Positions 1 through 8,953 of a stretch of 64,000 nt of DNA are shown here, piece after piece. Origin of the DNA: Martelella radicis (GTDB lineage Bacteria; Pseudomonadota; Alphaproteobacteria; Rhizobiales; Rhizobiaceae); contig NZ_JACIDZ010000017.1 in the NCBI RefSeq assembly GCF_014196625.1, forward strand, positions 1 through 64,000, written 5' to 3'. The notes beneath the pieces are model-generated. The model worked only from the letters and a program-made list of their open reading frames with translations. It was not told where the DNA came from and searched no databases. A program made the position numbers and the translations under genes. How positions within the stretch are numbered: position 1 is the stretch's first letter; every line of letters begins with the position of its first letter.

Positions 1-93
1 CCGCTCAAAACATGCGAGGGAAGGTTGGAACATGGGTCAATTCTCAATGGAAATATCAGGCCACACCGGGTCAGTTCTCAGTGGCAATCAACA
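1..93. mobile_element. Probable terminus of an IS21-family insertion sequence
   Basis: Two direct repeats of 22 bp lie at 33-54 and 67-88, 34 bp apart and identical at 18 of 22 positions, with a shared core of the form GGGTCA-TTCTCA-TGG-AAT. The second runs into CAATCAACA, ending near 93. From memory, tandem repeats of this kind just inside a CA-3' end are typical of IS21-family elements (istA/istB). The body of the element would lie left of the window and no transposase is visible here, so this is an inference from the terminal repeats only. Confidence 0.5.
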
Positions 94-1391
94 AAATTTT
101 CTCACTGCCTCGCTATGTTGATCCACCGAAAGGATTGGATGTTTACAACACCGCCACATACCTACCGATAACCTTCGAGGACACGCAAAAAGCAACCGCC
201 CATCCTATGGCCCACTTAGTGAAAACGAGGCTCCTTACGCCATGGTGTCCGGCTCTCGTCGTTGAACGATACTTTTATCCGCACCTGCCGGCTCTGGAAT
301 CTGCAGCCGAATGTCGCCAAAAGCTCGGTTCTTCTCCAATGTTAGGGACGCAGATTGGCTACTACGCGGATCGTATCGAGGTTTTTGATAGAGAATGTTC
401 GCTTGACTTCGATGCGCTTCAGGATGCCCCTACCGACACAATCCGCTTTGTATCCTTCATCGACAAAACCGATGCATTCAGTATGGCCCAGCAAGATTTT
501 GTGCGCATAATGGCGATCAACCTCAAGCAGACGTTCCGGAGCAACAGTTTCGAAATTGTCGAAATCATAATCAAGGATGAAGGTGGCAAGACGCCCCATT
601 ACGATCTATTTCTTCAAGAGCATCGGCGCAACTTGCTTCTCAACAGCCAACCCGGAGACAGTTTTGGCAGTCTGCCAAAGTCTTTTTCTGTTTTGATCGG
701 TACGCCGAGCACCGATGGTAATAAACGGGCGCAGATACTCATGTGCTTTGATCTGTTTAAGGGATGTGTATACGGTCACCAACTTCCTCACGAATTCAGC
801 GCGCACCGCACTGTCAGACAACACCGTCTCAGCGAGCGAAACAATACAATCTTTCAGAGCAATATAAAATATCTCACCCATACGCTTATGGCTCTTACGG
901 GGTATTGTGCGCCAAAAGCATCCTCCCGCAGCTTCGACATGAGAGGCCGGGAAGATATAGATTTAGCCTCCGCCTATGTCATGCTTGGAAAACACGCTGT
1001 CGTCGTCACCGTTGCCGACGAGAAAGGCTCACGCGCCGAAAAGCTTGCTCTCAAAGCTGCGGACCACATGGCCCTGCGCGGCTATCCGCACGTCATGACA
1101 CTGCTGATAGACAGACACGACAAGGATGCCGATGTGGTGGAAGTCCATATCGCCGATGAATATTGCTATTACGGACACTCAGCGGAAAAGCTGGAAAACC
1201 GCGACGACGACGAATTCGCTATTGGCATATGCATTGACATAGAAAGAGCCTACAAAGCCACTCAAGCGCTGAGCAGCCTGCTGCCGGAAAACCACCCTGA
1301 TCTAACCGTCGACAATTACGTCAAGCCCAGACTGTTTAACGACCCGCAGCGCCAGATGGGCTTTCTCGAAAAAGAACGCCCGAAGAGTTGA
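12..1391 (+). CDS. Hypothetical protein, N-terminus probably replaced by IS sequence
   Basis: This is an open frame of 459 codons that I do not recognise. No signal peptide or membrane segment stands out. The C-terminal part (about residues 310-440) alternates beta-like and charged helical stretches and looks like a soluble globular domain; it is acidic near residues 390-400. The first 27 or so codons coincide with the IS21-like terminal repeats, and the frame stays open to the window edge. The annotated ATG is therefore unlikely to be the original start, and the gene was probably cut at its 5' end by the insertion. It lies on the same strand as the recombinase and belongs to the AT-richer integrated element. 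The function is unknown. Confidence 0.5.
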   Translation: MRGKVGTWVNSQWKYQATPGQFSVAINKIFSLPRYVDPPKGLDVYNTATYLPITFEDTQKATAHPMAHLVKTRLLTPWCPALVVERYFYPHLPALESAAECRQKLGSSPMLGTQIGYYADRIEVFDRECSLDFDALQDAPTDTIRFVSFIDKTDAFSMAQQDFVRIMAINLKQTFRSNSFEIVEIIIKDEGGKTPHYDLFLQEHRRNLLLNSQPGDSFGSLPKSFSVLIGTPSTDGNKRAQILMCFDLFKGCVYGHQLPHEFSAHRTVRQHRLSERNNTIFQSNIKYLTHTLMALTGYCAPKASSRSFDMRGREDIDLASAYVMLGKHAVVVTVADEKGSRAEKLALKAADHMALRGYPHVMTLLIDRHDKDADVVEVHIADEYCYYGHSAEKLENRDDDEFAIGICIDIERAYKATQALSSLLPENHPDLTVDNYVKPRLFNDPQRQMGFLEKERPKS

Positions 1392-1659
1392 TCGTATCGG
1401 TCGCAATTCTTCAAGTCAGAGAATACGCCCCACATAAGCTAAGTGCTTGTTATACTTTAGAATAGTATCGCACCTAAGGTACTGATTGTTCAGCGCTTTT
1501 TGCATGTTTCCATATTGGAATGCTATCATAGGTATATGAAAGGGCAAAACAATACACGCATAAGAACCAACGCTTCTGCCTCAGATACACCCACACAGTC
1601 TACCGATCTAACGGACTTTGGCAAAGACTTCAGGTCCTCTCAAGAGAAAGGTAGATGCC
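1392..1659. other. AT-rich intergenic region with overlapping short frame
   Basis: This stretch is clearly richer in A and T than the chromosome to the right. It holds a short inverted repeat (TTCCA-TAT-TGGAA, 1508-1520) just upstream of an ATG at 1536. That ATG opens a frame of 45 codons ending at 1673, which overlaps the next gene in another frame. I cannot tell whether this short frame is translated, is a frameshifted 5' end of the next gene, or is noise. Confidence 0.35.
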
Positions 1660-1971
1660 GTGGAGCACGATAAGACCACCAAACGTTTCAACGGAGCTGC
1701 CCGCCCGACTGTTCAAGTCGATGTTGGACTATATCAATCTTACCTCGACAACACCAATATGAGCCAAGCGCAGAAAGAAGAATTTCTGCAAGCAATGTGG
1801 TCGATCATCTTGGGTTTTGTCGATCTTGGATGGGAGGTGCATCCTGTTCAAGAAGCCTGTGGGCAGAATGACGAAACGAACGATCCACCGCCCGAAAGCA
1901 AGCCAGAGCGGCTATACTCGGAGAACTCGAAGATTGCTGAAACATTTAACAACGCGCCCGAAGTGGAATAA
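1660..1971 (+). CDS. Small hypothetical protein next to recombinase
   Basis: This small acidic protein (103 aa) lies 24 bp upstream of the serine recombinase and is probably co-transcribed with it. The GTG start at 1660 is chosen because AGAAAGG lies about 9 bases upstream. A TTG at 1618 would add 14 residues but has no visible ribosome binding site, and a stop at 1609 bars anything longer. The central part, around WSIILGFVDLGWEVHPVQ, resembles small proteins that I recall sitting in front of recombinases of alphaproteobacterial mobile elements. It may help the recombinase, for example as a directionality or regulatory factor, but that is a guess from position. Confidence 0.55.
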   Translation: MEHDKTTKRFNGAARPTVQVDVGLYQSYLDNTNMSQAQKEEFLQAMWSIILGFVDLGWEVHPVQEACGQNDETNDPPPESKPERLYSENSKIAETFNNAPEVE

Positions 1972-1995
1972 CCGTAGCGCGAGAAAGGAGGAGTC

Positions 1996-3606
1996 TTGGA
2001 AAAAGTGAAATTACAGCCGGAAATGGTGCCAAAGGCGTTGATTTACTGCCGTGTGTCGTCAACGCGGCAAAAAACTGAAGGTGGCGGGCTCGAAAGCCAG
2101 GAACATCGATGCCGTCAATATGCGAGTTCTAAGGGGTATGACGTCGAAGCGGTGTTCCCCGATGACGCATCCGGTGGCGGAGATTTCATGAAGCGGCCCG
2201 GCATGGTGGCGCTTCTTAGCTTCCTAGATGCCCAGCCCGGCAAAAACTATGTCATCATCTTCGATGACCTGAAACGCTTCGCCCGCGATACCGAATTCCA
2301 CATCAAGCTTCGCCGGGAATTTCAGAAGCGCGGTGCGCGGATCGAGTGCTTGAACTTCAAACTGGACGATGAAACGCCCGAAGGTAAGTTCATCGAAACG
2401 ATCATCGCTGCTCAAGGCGAGCTCGAGCGCGAACAAAATCGTCGCCAGGTTATCCAAAAAATGCGTGCAAGGGTCGAAAAGGGCTACTGGGTCTTTCATG
2501 CCCCTGTTGGCTATCGCTACGCCTCTGACCGTATTCACGGCAAGCTGATGGTGCATGACGAACCGTTGGCCTCCATTGTTCGAGAAGCATTGGAAAGCTA
2601 CGCAATGGGCCGATTCCGTTCTCAGGCAGAGGTCAAACGCTTCCTTGAGGGTAAGCCGGATTTTCCCAAGGACTTGCCAAATGGCGAGGTTCGCCTATGG
2701 AAAGTCACGAAGATGCTCAAGCAGCCAATCTATGCGGGCTATATCGAGGTGCCCAACTGGAACATCAGTCTACGTAAAGGTCACCATGAGCCACTGATCA
2801 GCTTTGAAAGCTATACGCGCATTCAGGAAAATCTTGATGCAGGGGCAAGGCCCGCAGCTAGAAAAGACATCAATGCTGACTTTCCCTTACGCGGCTTTGT
2901 CCACTGCGATGATTGCGGCAAACCCATGACAGCAGCCTGGAGCAAAGGCTGCCGTAAGCATTACGCCTATTATCTCTGCGACACCCGAGGCTGCGAGTCA
3001 AAGCGCAAGTCGATCCCGCGCGCGAAGATCGAAGACGGTTTTTCGGAAGTTCTCAAGCGGATGCAACCGTCAAAGAGCTTCTTTGCACTCGCGAAGAGGA
3101 TGTTCATCGATGCATGGGAAATGCGATTGGCCGAAGCTCATTCGGCAAAGCAGACGCTCGTAAAGCAGCTCAAGGATGTTGAGGCCCAAATCGAGGGGGT
3201 TTTGGATCGGCTTGTTGAAGCGAACAGTCCATCGGTGGTTTCGGCGTATGAGAAACGTATTGAACGGCTGGAACGTGACAAGATCATTCTGGCGGAAAGG
3301 GTCGAAAACTACATCCCGCCCAAAGGGAGGTTGGAAGAGTTTATCGAACTCTCCCTTCAGTTCCTATCAAGGCCTTGGGATATATACGAAAATGGGTCTC
3401 TTGCCGTGAAGCATACAGTGCTCAGATTGGCATTTTCAGAGCCTCTACGCTATAGCCGGGAGAACGGTTATCGAACTACAGAAACCACCTTTCCATTCAA
3501 GGTGTTAGCTGGTTTCAACAACCAAAATGATGAGATGGTGCTGCTAGAGAGATTTGAACTCTCGGCCTCTCCCTTACCAAGGGAGTGCTCTACCCCTGAG
3601 CTATAG
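1996..3606 (+). CDS. Large serine recombinase (site-specific integrase)
   Basis: This 536 aa protein has the large serine recombinase layout. An N-terminal resolvase domain (about 12-150) contains the YCRVSS catalytic serine and the DDLKRFAR helix. It is followed by a recombinase DNA-binding domain (about 165-270), a zinc ribbon (two Cys pairs near 294-297 and 320-326, CDDCGK and CDTRGC) and a coiled-coil stretch (about 375-430). The TTG start at 1996 is supported by the strong AAGGAGG sequence just upstream. The frame runs into the antisense strand of the tRNA-Thr gene, so its last 23 or so residues and its TAG stop are encoded by tRNA sequence. This suggests that it integrates its element into the tRNA 3' end and that its C-terminus is made at the junction. 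Confidence 0.9.
   Translation: MEKVKLQPEMVPKALIYCRVSSTRQKTEGGGLESQEHRCRQYASSKGYDVEAVFPDDASGGGDFMKRPGMVALLSFLDAQPGKNYVIIFDDLKRFARDTEFHIKLRREFQKRGARIECLNFKLDDETPEGKFIETIIAAQGELEREQNRRQVIQKMRARVEKGYWVFHAPVGYRYASDRIHGKLMVHDEPLASIVREALESYAMGRFRSQAEVKRFLEGKPDFPKDLPNGEVRLWKVTKMLKQPIYAGYIEVPNWNISLRKGHHEPLISFESYTRIQENLDAGARPAARKDINADFPLRGFVHCDDCGKPMTAAWSKGCRKHYAYYLCDTRGCESKRKSIPRAKIEDGFSEVLKRMQPSKSFFALAKRMFIDAWEMRLAEAHSAKQTLVKQLKDVEAQIEGVLDRLVEANSPSVVSAYEKRIERLERDKIILAERVENYIPPKGRLEEFIELSLQFLSRPWDIYENGSLAVKHTVLRLAFSEPLRYSRENGYRTTETTFPFKVLAGFNNQNDEMVLLERFELSASPLPRECSTPEL
3536..3570. other. Probable attachment-site junction at tRNA-Thr 3' end
   Basis: The recombinase frame enters the tRNA at its CCA end, and base composition changes from AT-richer on the left to GC-rich on the right here. 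Elements that use tRNA genes usually carry a copy of the tRNA 3' end as the core site. The matching second copy would lie left of position 1 and cannot be seen, so the right boundary of the core is not known. Confidence 0.45.
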
Positions 3607-3610
3607 CAGC
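3536..3610 (-). tRNA. tRNA-Thr (anticodon GGT)
   Basis: The reverse strand folds as a complete 75-nt tRNA including an encoded CCA. The acceptor stem is GCTGCTA/TAGCAGC with discriminator A. The D arm is GCTC/GAGC, the anticodon stem is CTCCC/GGGAG around the loop TTGGTAA (anticodon GGT, Thr), and the T arm is GAGAG/CTCTC with loop TTCAAAT. The whole gene is intact although the recombinase frame overlaps it on the other strand. This fits integration that restores the tRNA 3' end. Confidence 0.93.
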
Positions 3611-3762
3611 CCGACTTCGGCCTTGCGAAGCGCGCCCGGCACTGTTTGGTGCAGGCAAGCGGCCTATTGCCATAGCTCCGCTTCAAGTGCAAGACGGGAA
3701 ACACATTTCTTTTCTCTTATCCGCATTTCGGCGGAAAGCATGCTTTGCGAGAAGGTGGCGAG

Positions 3763-3942
3763 ATGGACAACGCCGATCCACAGAAGAAGAAACCGGATGC
3801 CGCGACGCAGCGTCGGGAGCGGGCGGCGCAGAAACTGCGCGAGAACCTGATGCGGCGCAAACAGCAGTCGCGCGCCCGGCGCAAGGGCGCCGCCGACGAG
3901 ACCGACGGCCTGCCCGCCTCCCGGCAAAAGGACGAAGGCTGA
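3763..3942 (+). CDS. Small basic hypothetical protein upstream of murA
   Basis: This 59 aa protein is very rich in Lys, Arg, Gln and Glu, with a predicted amphipathic helix over residues 8-45 (pattern RRERAAQKLRENLMRRKQQ). The ATG at 3763 is preceded by GAAGGTGG; a GTG-type start 18 bases earlier is possible. I recall small basic proteins of this type directly before murA in rhizobia, which supports it as a real gene. Its role is unknown. The charge suggests contact with nucleic acid or membrane, but that is a guess. It is separated from murA by 180 bp that probably carry the murA promoter. Confidence 0.65.
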   Translation: MDNADPQKKKPDAATQRRERAAQKLRENLMRRKQQSRARRKGAADETDGLPASRQKDEG

Positions 3943-4122
3943 AAACTGCGATCGCTGGACTCCCGGTATTTTAGCGCTCCGGAACATAGACCTGCCATTT
4001 TTCGCTGCTTTGACCGGTGCACTCAACAACTTGTCAACCATTGCGATTGATCATGGCCGACGTTTCGTTTAGACGCGCCTAAGCTTTCAAGAAGAGGCCG
4101 GGTCCAACCCGGAAAATGTGGA

Positions 4123-5415
4123 ATGGATCAGATCAGAGTCGTCGGCGGCAATCCCCTGAAGGGCGTCATTCCCATTTCCGGCGCGAAGAATGCGGCGCTT
4201 CCCCTGATCATCGCCTCGCTTCTGACCAGCGACACGCTGACGCTCGAGAACGTGCCGCATCTGGCCGACGTCGAACTTCTGATGCGCATTCTCGGCAATC
4301 ACGGCGTCGATATCTCCGTCAATGGCCGGCGCGAGCGCCAGCAGGACGGTTATGCGCGCACCATTCATTTCAACTGCCCGACGATTACCGACACCACGGC
4401 CTCCTACGACCTGGTGCGCAAGATGCGCGCCTCCTTCTGGGTCATCGGTCCGCTTTTGGCGCGCGAGGGCATTGCCCGGGTCTCATTGCCCGGCGGCTGC
4501 GCCATCGGCACGCGCCCCGTCGACCTCTTCATCGACGGGCTGAAGGCGCTTGGCGCGGAAATCGAGATCGAGCAGGGCTATGTCGAGGCCAAGGCGCCGA
4601 AGGGCGGTCTGATCGGCCGCCATTATGTGTTCCCGAAGGTCTCCGTCGGCGCCACCCACACGCTGATGATGGCGGCAACGCTCGCCAACGGAACGACCGT
4701 GCTGGAAAACGCCGCGCGCGAGCCGGAAGTCGTCGACCTTGCCAATTGCCTGAAGGCCATGGGCGCGAAGATCGAAGGCGCCGGCACGCCGACCATCACC
4801 ATTGACGGCGTCACCTCGCTTTCCGGCGCCCGCCACACCGTGCTTCCGGACCGGATCGAGACCGGCACCTATGCCATGGCCGTCGCCATGGCCGGCGGCG
4901 AAGTAACGCTGGAAAACACCGATGCCGCGCTTTTGAGTTCCGCCATCGAGGCAATCAGAGCCGCAGGCGCCGAGATCACGCCGACGGAAACCGGCATTCA
5001 TATCGTCGGCCACGGCGACGATATCCGCCCGGTCGATATCACCACCGAACCCTATCCGGGCTTTCCGACCGATTTGCAGGCCCAGTTCATGGGCCTGATG
5101 ACGCGGGCCAAAGGCACGTCGCGCATCGTCGAGACAATCTTCGAAAACCGCTTCATGCATGTTCAGGAACTGGCCCGTCTTGGCGCCGACATCTCGCTTT
5201 CCGGCCAGACGGCGACCATCAGGGGCGTGAAAGAACTGCACGGCGCGCCGGTGATGGCGACCGACCTGCGCGCCTCGGTCTCGCTTGTCATCGCCGGCCT
5301 TGCGGCCAAGGGCGAGACGACCGTGTCGCGGGTCTACCACCTTGATCGCGGCTTCGAGCGGCTGGAAGAAAAGCTCACGCGCTGCGGCGCGGTCGTCGAG
5401 CGGATCAGCGACTGA
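4123..5415 (+). CDS. murA: UDP-N-acetylglucosamine 1-carboxyvinyltransferase
   Basis: MurA catalyses the first committed step of peptidoglycan synthesis, moving enolpyruvate from PEP to UDP-GlcNAc in the cytoplasm. The 430 aa protein has the full family length and starts with the typical motif [19 protein letters not shown], including the substrate-binding Lys-Asn. The catalytic cysteine lies in [14 protein letters not shown] near residue 126, so a fosfomycin-sensitive Cys form is expected. The late motif [16 protein letters not shown] is also present. The ATG at 4123 gives the normal N-terminus. It is followed by the DUF2948 gene and hisD, the usual rhizobial order. Confidence 0.97.
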   Translation: MDQIRVVGGNPLKGVIPISGAKNAALPLIIASLLTSDTLTLENVPHLADVELLMRILGNHGVDISVNGRRERQQDGYARTIHFNCPTITDTTASYDLVRKMRASFWVIGPLLAREGIARVSLPGGCAIGTRPVDLFIDGLKALGAEIEIEQGYVEAKAPKGGLIGRHYVFPKVSVGATHTLMMAATLANGTTVLENAAREPEVVDLANCLKAMGAKIEGAGTPTITIDGVTSLSGARHTVLPDRIETGTYAMAVAMAGGEVTLENTDAALLSSAIEAIRAAGAEITPTETGIHIVGHGDDIRPVDITTEPYPGFPTDLQAQFMGLMTRAKGTSRIVETIFENRFMHVQELARLGADISLSGQTATIRGVKELHGAPVMATDLRASVSLVIAGLAAKGETTVSRVYHLDRGFERLEEKLTRCGAVVERISD

Positions 5416-5533
5416 GGCCGCTCACGGCATCATTTTCCTGTCGACACGGGCATTCCCGGCACCACAATGGTTGCGAAACGGCGGCTATCGCCTTATCTCG
5501 GTTAAAAACCTCGAACCCGCCGGGAAATTTGTC

Positions 5534-5974
5534 ATGTCCACCGATCAGCTGAAACTCATGGCGCTGGATGAAGAAGACCTCGCCATCATCTCGGCGCATG
5601 TCCAGGATGCCGTGTTTCTGTCGAAGGACGTGACCTTCTCCAGGGTGGCGGGCCAGTTCCAGCTCCTGTGCAACCGGTTCGTCTGGGAAAACAAGCGCGG
5701 CTTCTTCAAAAAGCCCGAACGGCGGCGCGCGGCGCTGGTGTTCAAACGGGTTACCGCCGTGCGCAGCATCGGGCTCGACCGCAAGGCCGACGACGAAGTC
5801 TCCAACCTGCTTTCGGTGACATTCGAAAAGACCGGCGAAGGCCCGGAAGGCTCTCTGATCATCACCCTTTCGGGCGGCGGCGAGATCGTCGCGGATGTAG
5901 AATGTATCGAAGTGCTGCTGGCCGATCTTTCGGCAAGCTGGGAAGCGCGCGGCAAGCCGCATCATCCGCGCTGA
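5534..5974 (+). CDS. DUF2948 family protein
   Basis: This small soluble protein (146 aa) begins MSTDQLKLMALDEEDLAIIS and contains FVWENKRGFFKKPERRRAAL near residues 50-70, which I recognise as DUF2948 of alphaproteobacteria. The family has no established function. The ATG at 5534 gives the conserved N-terminus. It lies between murA and hisD, 118 bp after murA and 55 bp before hisD, and is probably transcribed with hisD. No catalytic motif is apparent. The basic patch around KKPERRR could bind nucleic acid or phospholipid, but this is speculation. Confidence 0.8.
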   Translation: MSTDQLKLMALDEEDLAIISAHVQDAVFLSKDVTFSRVAGQFQLLCNRFVWENKRGFFKKPERRRAALVFKRVTAVRSIGLDRKADDEVSNLLSVTFEKTGEGPEGSLIITLSGGGEIVADVECIEVLLADLSASWEARGKPHHPR

Positions 5975-6029
5975 GGCAGCGCCTGTTTTTTGACCGGAAT
6001 GAATTCCTACCTGATTGAGTGAGGCAAGC

Positions 6030-7334
6030 ATGGCCATCTGGCTCGATACAGCCGCCGACGATTTTGAAACCGCCTTTACGGCGCTCTTGTCGATGAAGCG
6101 CGAAGTCTCCAAGGATGTCGGCGATACCGTCGATGCGATCATCGCCGATATCCGCGCAAACGGCGATACTGCGCTTGCCGCCTATTCGGCGCGCTTCGAC
6201 GATGTTGATTTTTCCGATCCCGCCACGCCGATGAAGGTTGGCACGGAGGAGATTGAGGCCGCAATCGCCGCCGTCGACCCGAAGGTCATCGACGCGTTGC
6301 GGCTGGCCGAGGAACGGATCCGCAAGCACCATGCCCGCCAGCTTCCGCCGGATGATTCCTATGAGGACGAGATCGGCGTTACCCTTGGCCATCGCTGGAC
6401 GGCTGTCGAGGCCGTCGGGCTCTACGTGCCGGGCGGGACTGCGAGCTATCCAAGTTCGGTGCTGATGAATGCCGTGCCGGCCAAGGTCGCCGGCGTCGAG
6501 CGCGTCGTTATGGTCGTGCCGGCGATGAAGGGCAAGATCAACCCGGCAGTCCTGGCTGCGGCCAAGATCGCAGGCATCACCGAGATCTATCGGATCGGCG
6601 GCGCGCAGGCGGTGGCCGCCCTCGCCTACGGCACGGAAACCATCGCCCCGGTCTCCAAGATCGTCGGCCCCGGCAATGCCTATGTCGCGGCCGCCAAGCG
6701 CGCCGTCTTCGGCACGGTCGGCATCGACATGATCGCCGGCCCCTCCGAAGTGCTGGTGATTGCCGACGGCGACAACAATCCGGACTGGATCGCCGCCGAC
6801 CTTCTGGCCCAGGCCGAACATGACACCGCCGCCCAGTCGATCCTGATCACCACGGACAAGGCGCTCGGCGAGGCTGTCGAGAAGGCGGTCGAACGGCAGC
6901 TGAAGACCCTGCCGCGCGGCGAGATCGCCGGGGCGAGCTGGCGCGACTATGGCGCGATCATCTCTGTTCTTGATCTCGATACCGCGCTTTCGCTTGCCAA
7001 CCGCGTGGCGCCGGAACATCTGGAGCTTGCGGTCGATGACCCGGAAGCGCTGATCCCGAAAGTGCGCAATGCCGGCGCGATCTTTGCCGGGCACTATACG
7101 CCCGAGGCCATCGGCGACTATGTGGGCGGCTCCAACCACGTCCTGCCGACCGCCCGTTCGGCCCGGTTTTCATCGGGCCTCGGCGTTCTCGATTTCATGA
7201 AACGCACATCCATCCTTCGTCTGGGGCCCGAACAGCTGAATAGACTTGCGCCATCGGCCATTGAGCTTGCAGAATGCGAGGGTCTGGGCGCGCATGCACG
7301 ATCGGTTGCCATCCGCCTCAATCGCAAGGAATAG
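6030..7334 (+). CDS. hisD: Histidinol dehydrogenase
   Basis: HisD carries out the last two steps of histidine synthesis, oxidising L-histidinol through histidinal to histidine with two NAD molecules, and is zinc dependent. The 434 aa protein has the family signatures [17 protein letters not shown] (about 215-232) and [15 protein letters not shown], then AEHD with a conserved Glu-His near 260, and the C-terminal [13 protein letters not shown]. The ATG at 6030 is preferred over a TTG at 6015 because GTGAGG precedes it at proper distance and the length matches relatives. No other his genes are nearby, as is common in rhizobia. Confidence 0.95.
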   Translation: MAIWLDTAADDFETAFTALLSMKREVSKDVGDTVDAIIADIRANGDTALAAYSARFDDVDFSDPATPMKVGTEEIEAAIAAVDPKVIDALRLAEERIRKHHARQLPPDDSYEDEIGVTLGHRWTAVEAVGLYVPGGTASYPSSVLMNAVPAKVAGVERVVMVVPAMKGKINPAVLAAAKIAGITEIYRIGGAQAVAALAYGTETIAPVSKIVGPGNAYVAAAKRAVFGTVGIDMIAGPSEVLVIADGDNNPDWIAADLLAQAEHDTAAQSILITTDKALGEAVEKAVERQLKTLPRGEIAGASWRDYGAIISVLDLDTALSLANRVAPEHLELAVDDPEALIPKVRNAGAIFAGHYTPEAIGDYVGGSNHVLPTARSARFSSGLGVLDFMKRTSILRLGPEQLNRLAPSAIELAECEGLGAHARSVAIRLNRKE

Positions 7335-7336
7335 AC

Positions 7337-7810
7337 ATGACGACGGGCGAATACAGGCTGAGTGACGTTGTTCTCGATGAGAGCATCGGCCGCGCTTCGC
7401 CCGATGTCGAGCATGAGCGTGCTGTCGCCATCTTCGACCTGCTCGAGGAGAACCACTTCCACCCTGTCGGTCATCCGGGCGGCCCTTACAAGCTGACGCT
7501 CTCGATCATCGAAAAACGGCTGATCTTCGACATCACGCTCGAAAACGGCGACAAGGTTGCGACCCACATCCTGTCGCTGACCCCGTTCAGGCGGATCGTG
7601 AAGGATTATTTCATGATCTGCGAGAGCTATTACGAGGCGATCAAGACGGCGAGCCCGAGCAAGATCGAGGCGATCGACATGGGCCGGCGCGGGATCCACA
7701 ATGAAGGCTCGCAGACCCTTCAGGACCGCCTCAAAGGCAAGATCGAACTCGATTTCGATACGGCGCGGCGTCTCTTCACGCTGTTCTGCGTGCTCTACTG
7801 GCGCGGCTGA
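7337..7810 (+). CDS. UPF0262 family protein
   Basis: This 157 aa protein starts two bases after the hisD stop, so it is in the same transcript. The motifs DIDMGRRG-like ([14 protein letters not shown], about residues 114-127) and [19 protein letters not shown] at the C-terminus identify UPF0262, a family found beside hisD in alphaproteobacteria. Its function is not known. It has no signal peptide or membrane segment, and the acidic N-terminal half and predicted alpha/beta fold suggest a cytoplasmic protein. The ATG at 7337 is the only sensible start next to hisD. Confidence 0.88.
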   Translation: MTTGEYRLSDVVLDESIGRASPDVEHERAVAIFDLLEENHFHPVGHPGGPYKLTLSIIEKRLIFDITLENGDKVATHILSLTPFRRIVKDYFMICESYYEAIKTASPSKIEAIDMGRRGIHNEGSQTLQDRLKGKIELDFDTARRLFTLFCVLYWRG

Positions 7811-8065
7811 GCCCTTGCGTCGCAGGCCATCGAACGACACGTGAACAAAAAACGACGGCGGGAGCAAACATGGTTCACAAACGTTGAACTATTGTGTAGG
7901 TTTCGCCGCAATTCAGCAGCGCCGCGCGTTTGTTTTCAAGCGCAGCCGATACGCTGCAGATCATTGAAGCAACAGTGTCCCCGTCTGTCATGCCGGCAAT
8001 CGGCCGGGCGGGGATTGAAGCGTTCGGGCCGATCCCGGACGCAGAGAAGAAAAGAAACGAACTAA
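7811..8065. other. Intergenic region before infA
   Basis: This stretch of 255 bp has no convincing gene. In several relatives I recall a low-molecular-weight phosphatase gene at this place, and no remnant of one is visible. The stretch probably carries the infA promoter; TTGAAC at about 7884 is a possible -35 box, but no clear -10 follows. Confidence 0.35.
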
Positions 8066-8284
8066 ATGGCTAAAGAAGAAGTACTGGAATTTCCGGGCGT
8101 CGTCGTCGAGCTTCTGCCGAATGCGACATTCCGGGTGAAGCTTGAAAACGACCACGAGATCATCGCCCACACCGCCGGCCGCATGCGCAAGAACCGTATC
8201 CGCGTTCTCGCCGGCGACAAGGTTCTGGTGGAAATGACCCCCTACGACCTGACCAAGGGCCGGATCACCTATCGCTTCAAGTAG
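8066..8284 (+). CDS. infA: Translation initiation factor IF-1
   Basis: IF-1 binds the A site of the 30S subunit during initiation. The 72 aa protein is complete, with the S1/OB-fold sequence seen across the family: [20 protein letters not shown], then the invariant [10 protein letters not shown] stretch and the final [16 protein letters not shown]. The N-terminal MAKEEVLEF is the normal start. It is followed after 42 bp by maf, the usual alphaproteobacterial order, and the two are probably co-transcribed. Confidence 0.98.
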   Translation: MAKEEVLEFPGVVVELLPNATFRVKLENDHEIIAHTAGRMRKNRIRVLAGDKVLVEMTPYDLTKGRITYRFK

Positions 8285-8326
8285 AAGCGCTTGCCTCCTT
8301 TCAAGCGTTCGGGAACGGGTTTGACC

Positions 8327-8953
8327 GTGGCAAAGACAAAACTTGTCCTGGCATCGGCTTCTCCGCGCCGGGTGGACCTTCTGGCCCAGATCGGCGTGAC
8401 GCCCGACCGGATCTTTCCCGCAGATATCGACGAAACGCCCGCCGCAAGGGAGATGCCCCGGCTTTTGGCCGGACGGCTGGCTCGCGACAAGGCCGGCGTT
8501 GTCGCCGAAGCGCTAGGCAATGACGCGGCATGGAGCGGAGCCGCGGTTCTCGCCGCCGATACGGTGGTTGCCGTTGGACGGCGTATCCTGCCGAAGGCCG
8601 AGAGCCAAGAGGAGGCGATCTCCTGCCTTTCTCTTCTTTCGGGCCGCAATCACCGCGTATTCACGGGTCTTTGCGTCAGGATCGCCGGTGAGGCAACCGA
8701 AAGCCTGCGCATCGTAGAAACCCGCGTCAGCTTCAAACATCTTTCCGAAAGGGAGATCGAAGCCTATCTCGCCTCCGGCGAATGGCGGGGCAAGGCTGGA
8801 GCCTATGCTATTCAGGGGCGCGCGGCGGCCTTCATCGAACATCTCGTCGGCTCATATTCGGCCGTGGTTGGCCTGCCGCTTTACGAAACGCAGACACTGC
8901 TTTCCGGCCGTGGCTATGACATACAGGAACGTTGGAGCGAAGATGGGCACTGA
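8327..8953 (+). CDS. maf: Maf-like nucleoside triphosphate pyrophosphatase
   Basis: Maf proteins hydrolyse non-canonical or modified nucleotides (dTTP/UTP or m7GTP type) to monophosphates and may link to septum formation. The 208 aa protein opens with LVLASASPRRVDLL, the family phosphate-binding motif, followed by the DIDET motif (about 34-38) and LAADTVVAVGRRILPKA (about 79-95), the usual active-site segment. GTG at 8327 is chosen because it puts the family motif close to the N-terminus and GGGAACGGG precedes it. A TTG at 8291 would add 12 residues. The gene overlaps the start of yacG by 11 bp, which suggests translational coupling. Which Maf subtype it is cannot be decided by eye. Confidence 0.92.
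   Translation: MAKTKLVLASASPRRVDLLAQIGVTPDRIFPADIDETPAAREMPRLLAGRLARDKAGVVAEALGNDAAWSGAAVLAADTVVAVGRRILPKAESQEEAISCLSLLSGRNHRVFTGLCVRIAGEATESLRIVETRVSFKHLSEREIEAYLASGEWRGKAGAYAIQGRAAAFIEHLVGSYSAVVGLPLYETQTLLSGRGYDIQERWSEDGH

Noticed and set aside
5862-7139. Open frame of 425 codons antisense to hisD
   Set aside because: It is rich in Arg, Asp and His repeats typical of the reverse frame of GC-rich genes, and hisD on the other strand has full family motifs.
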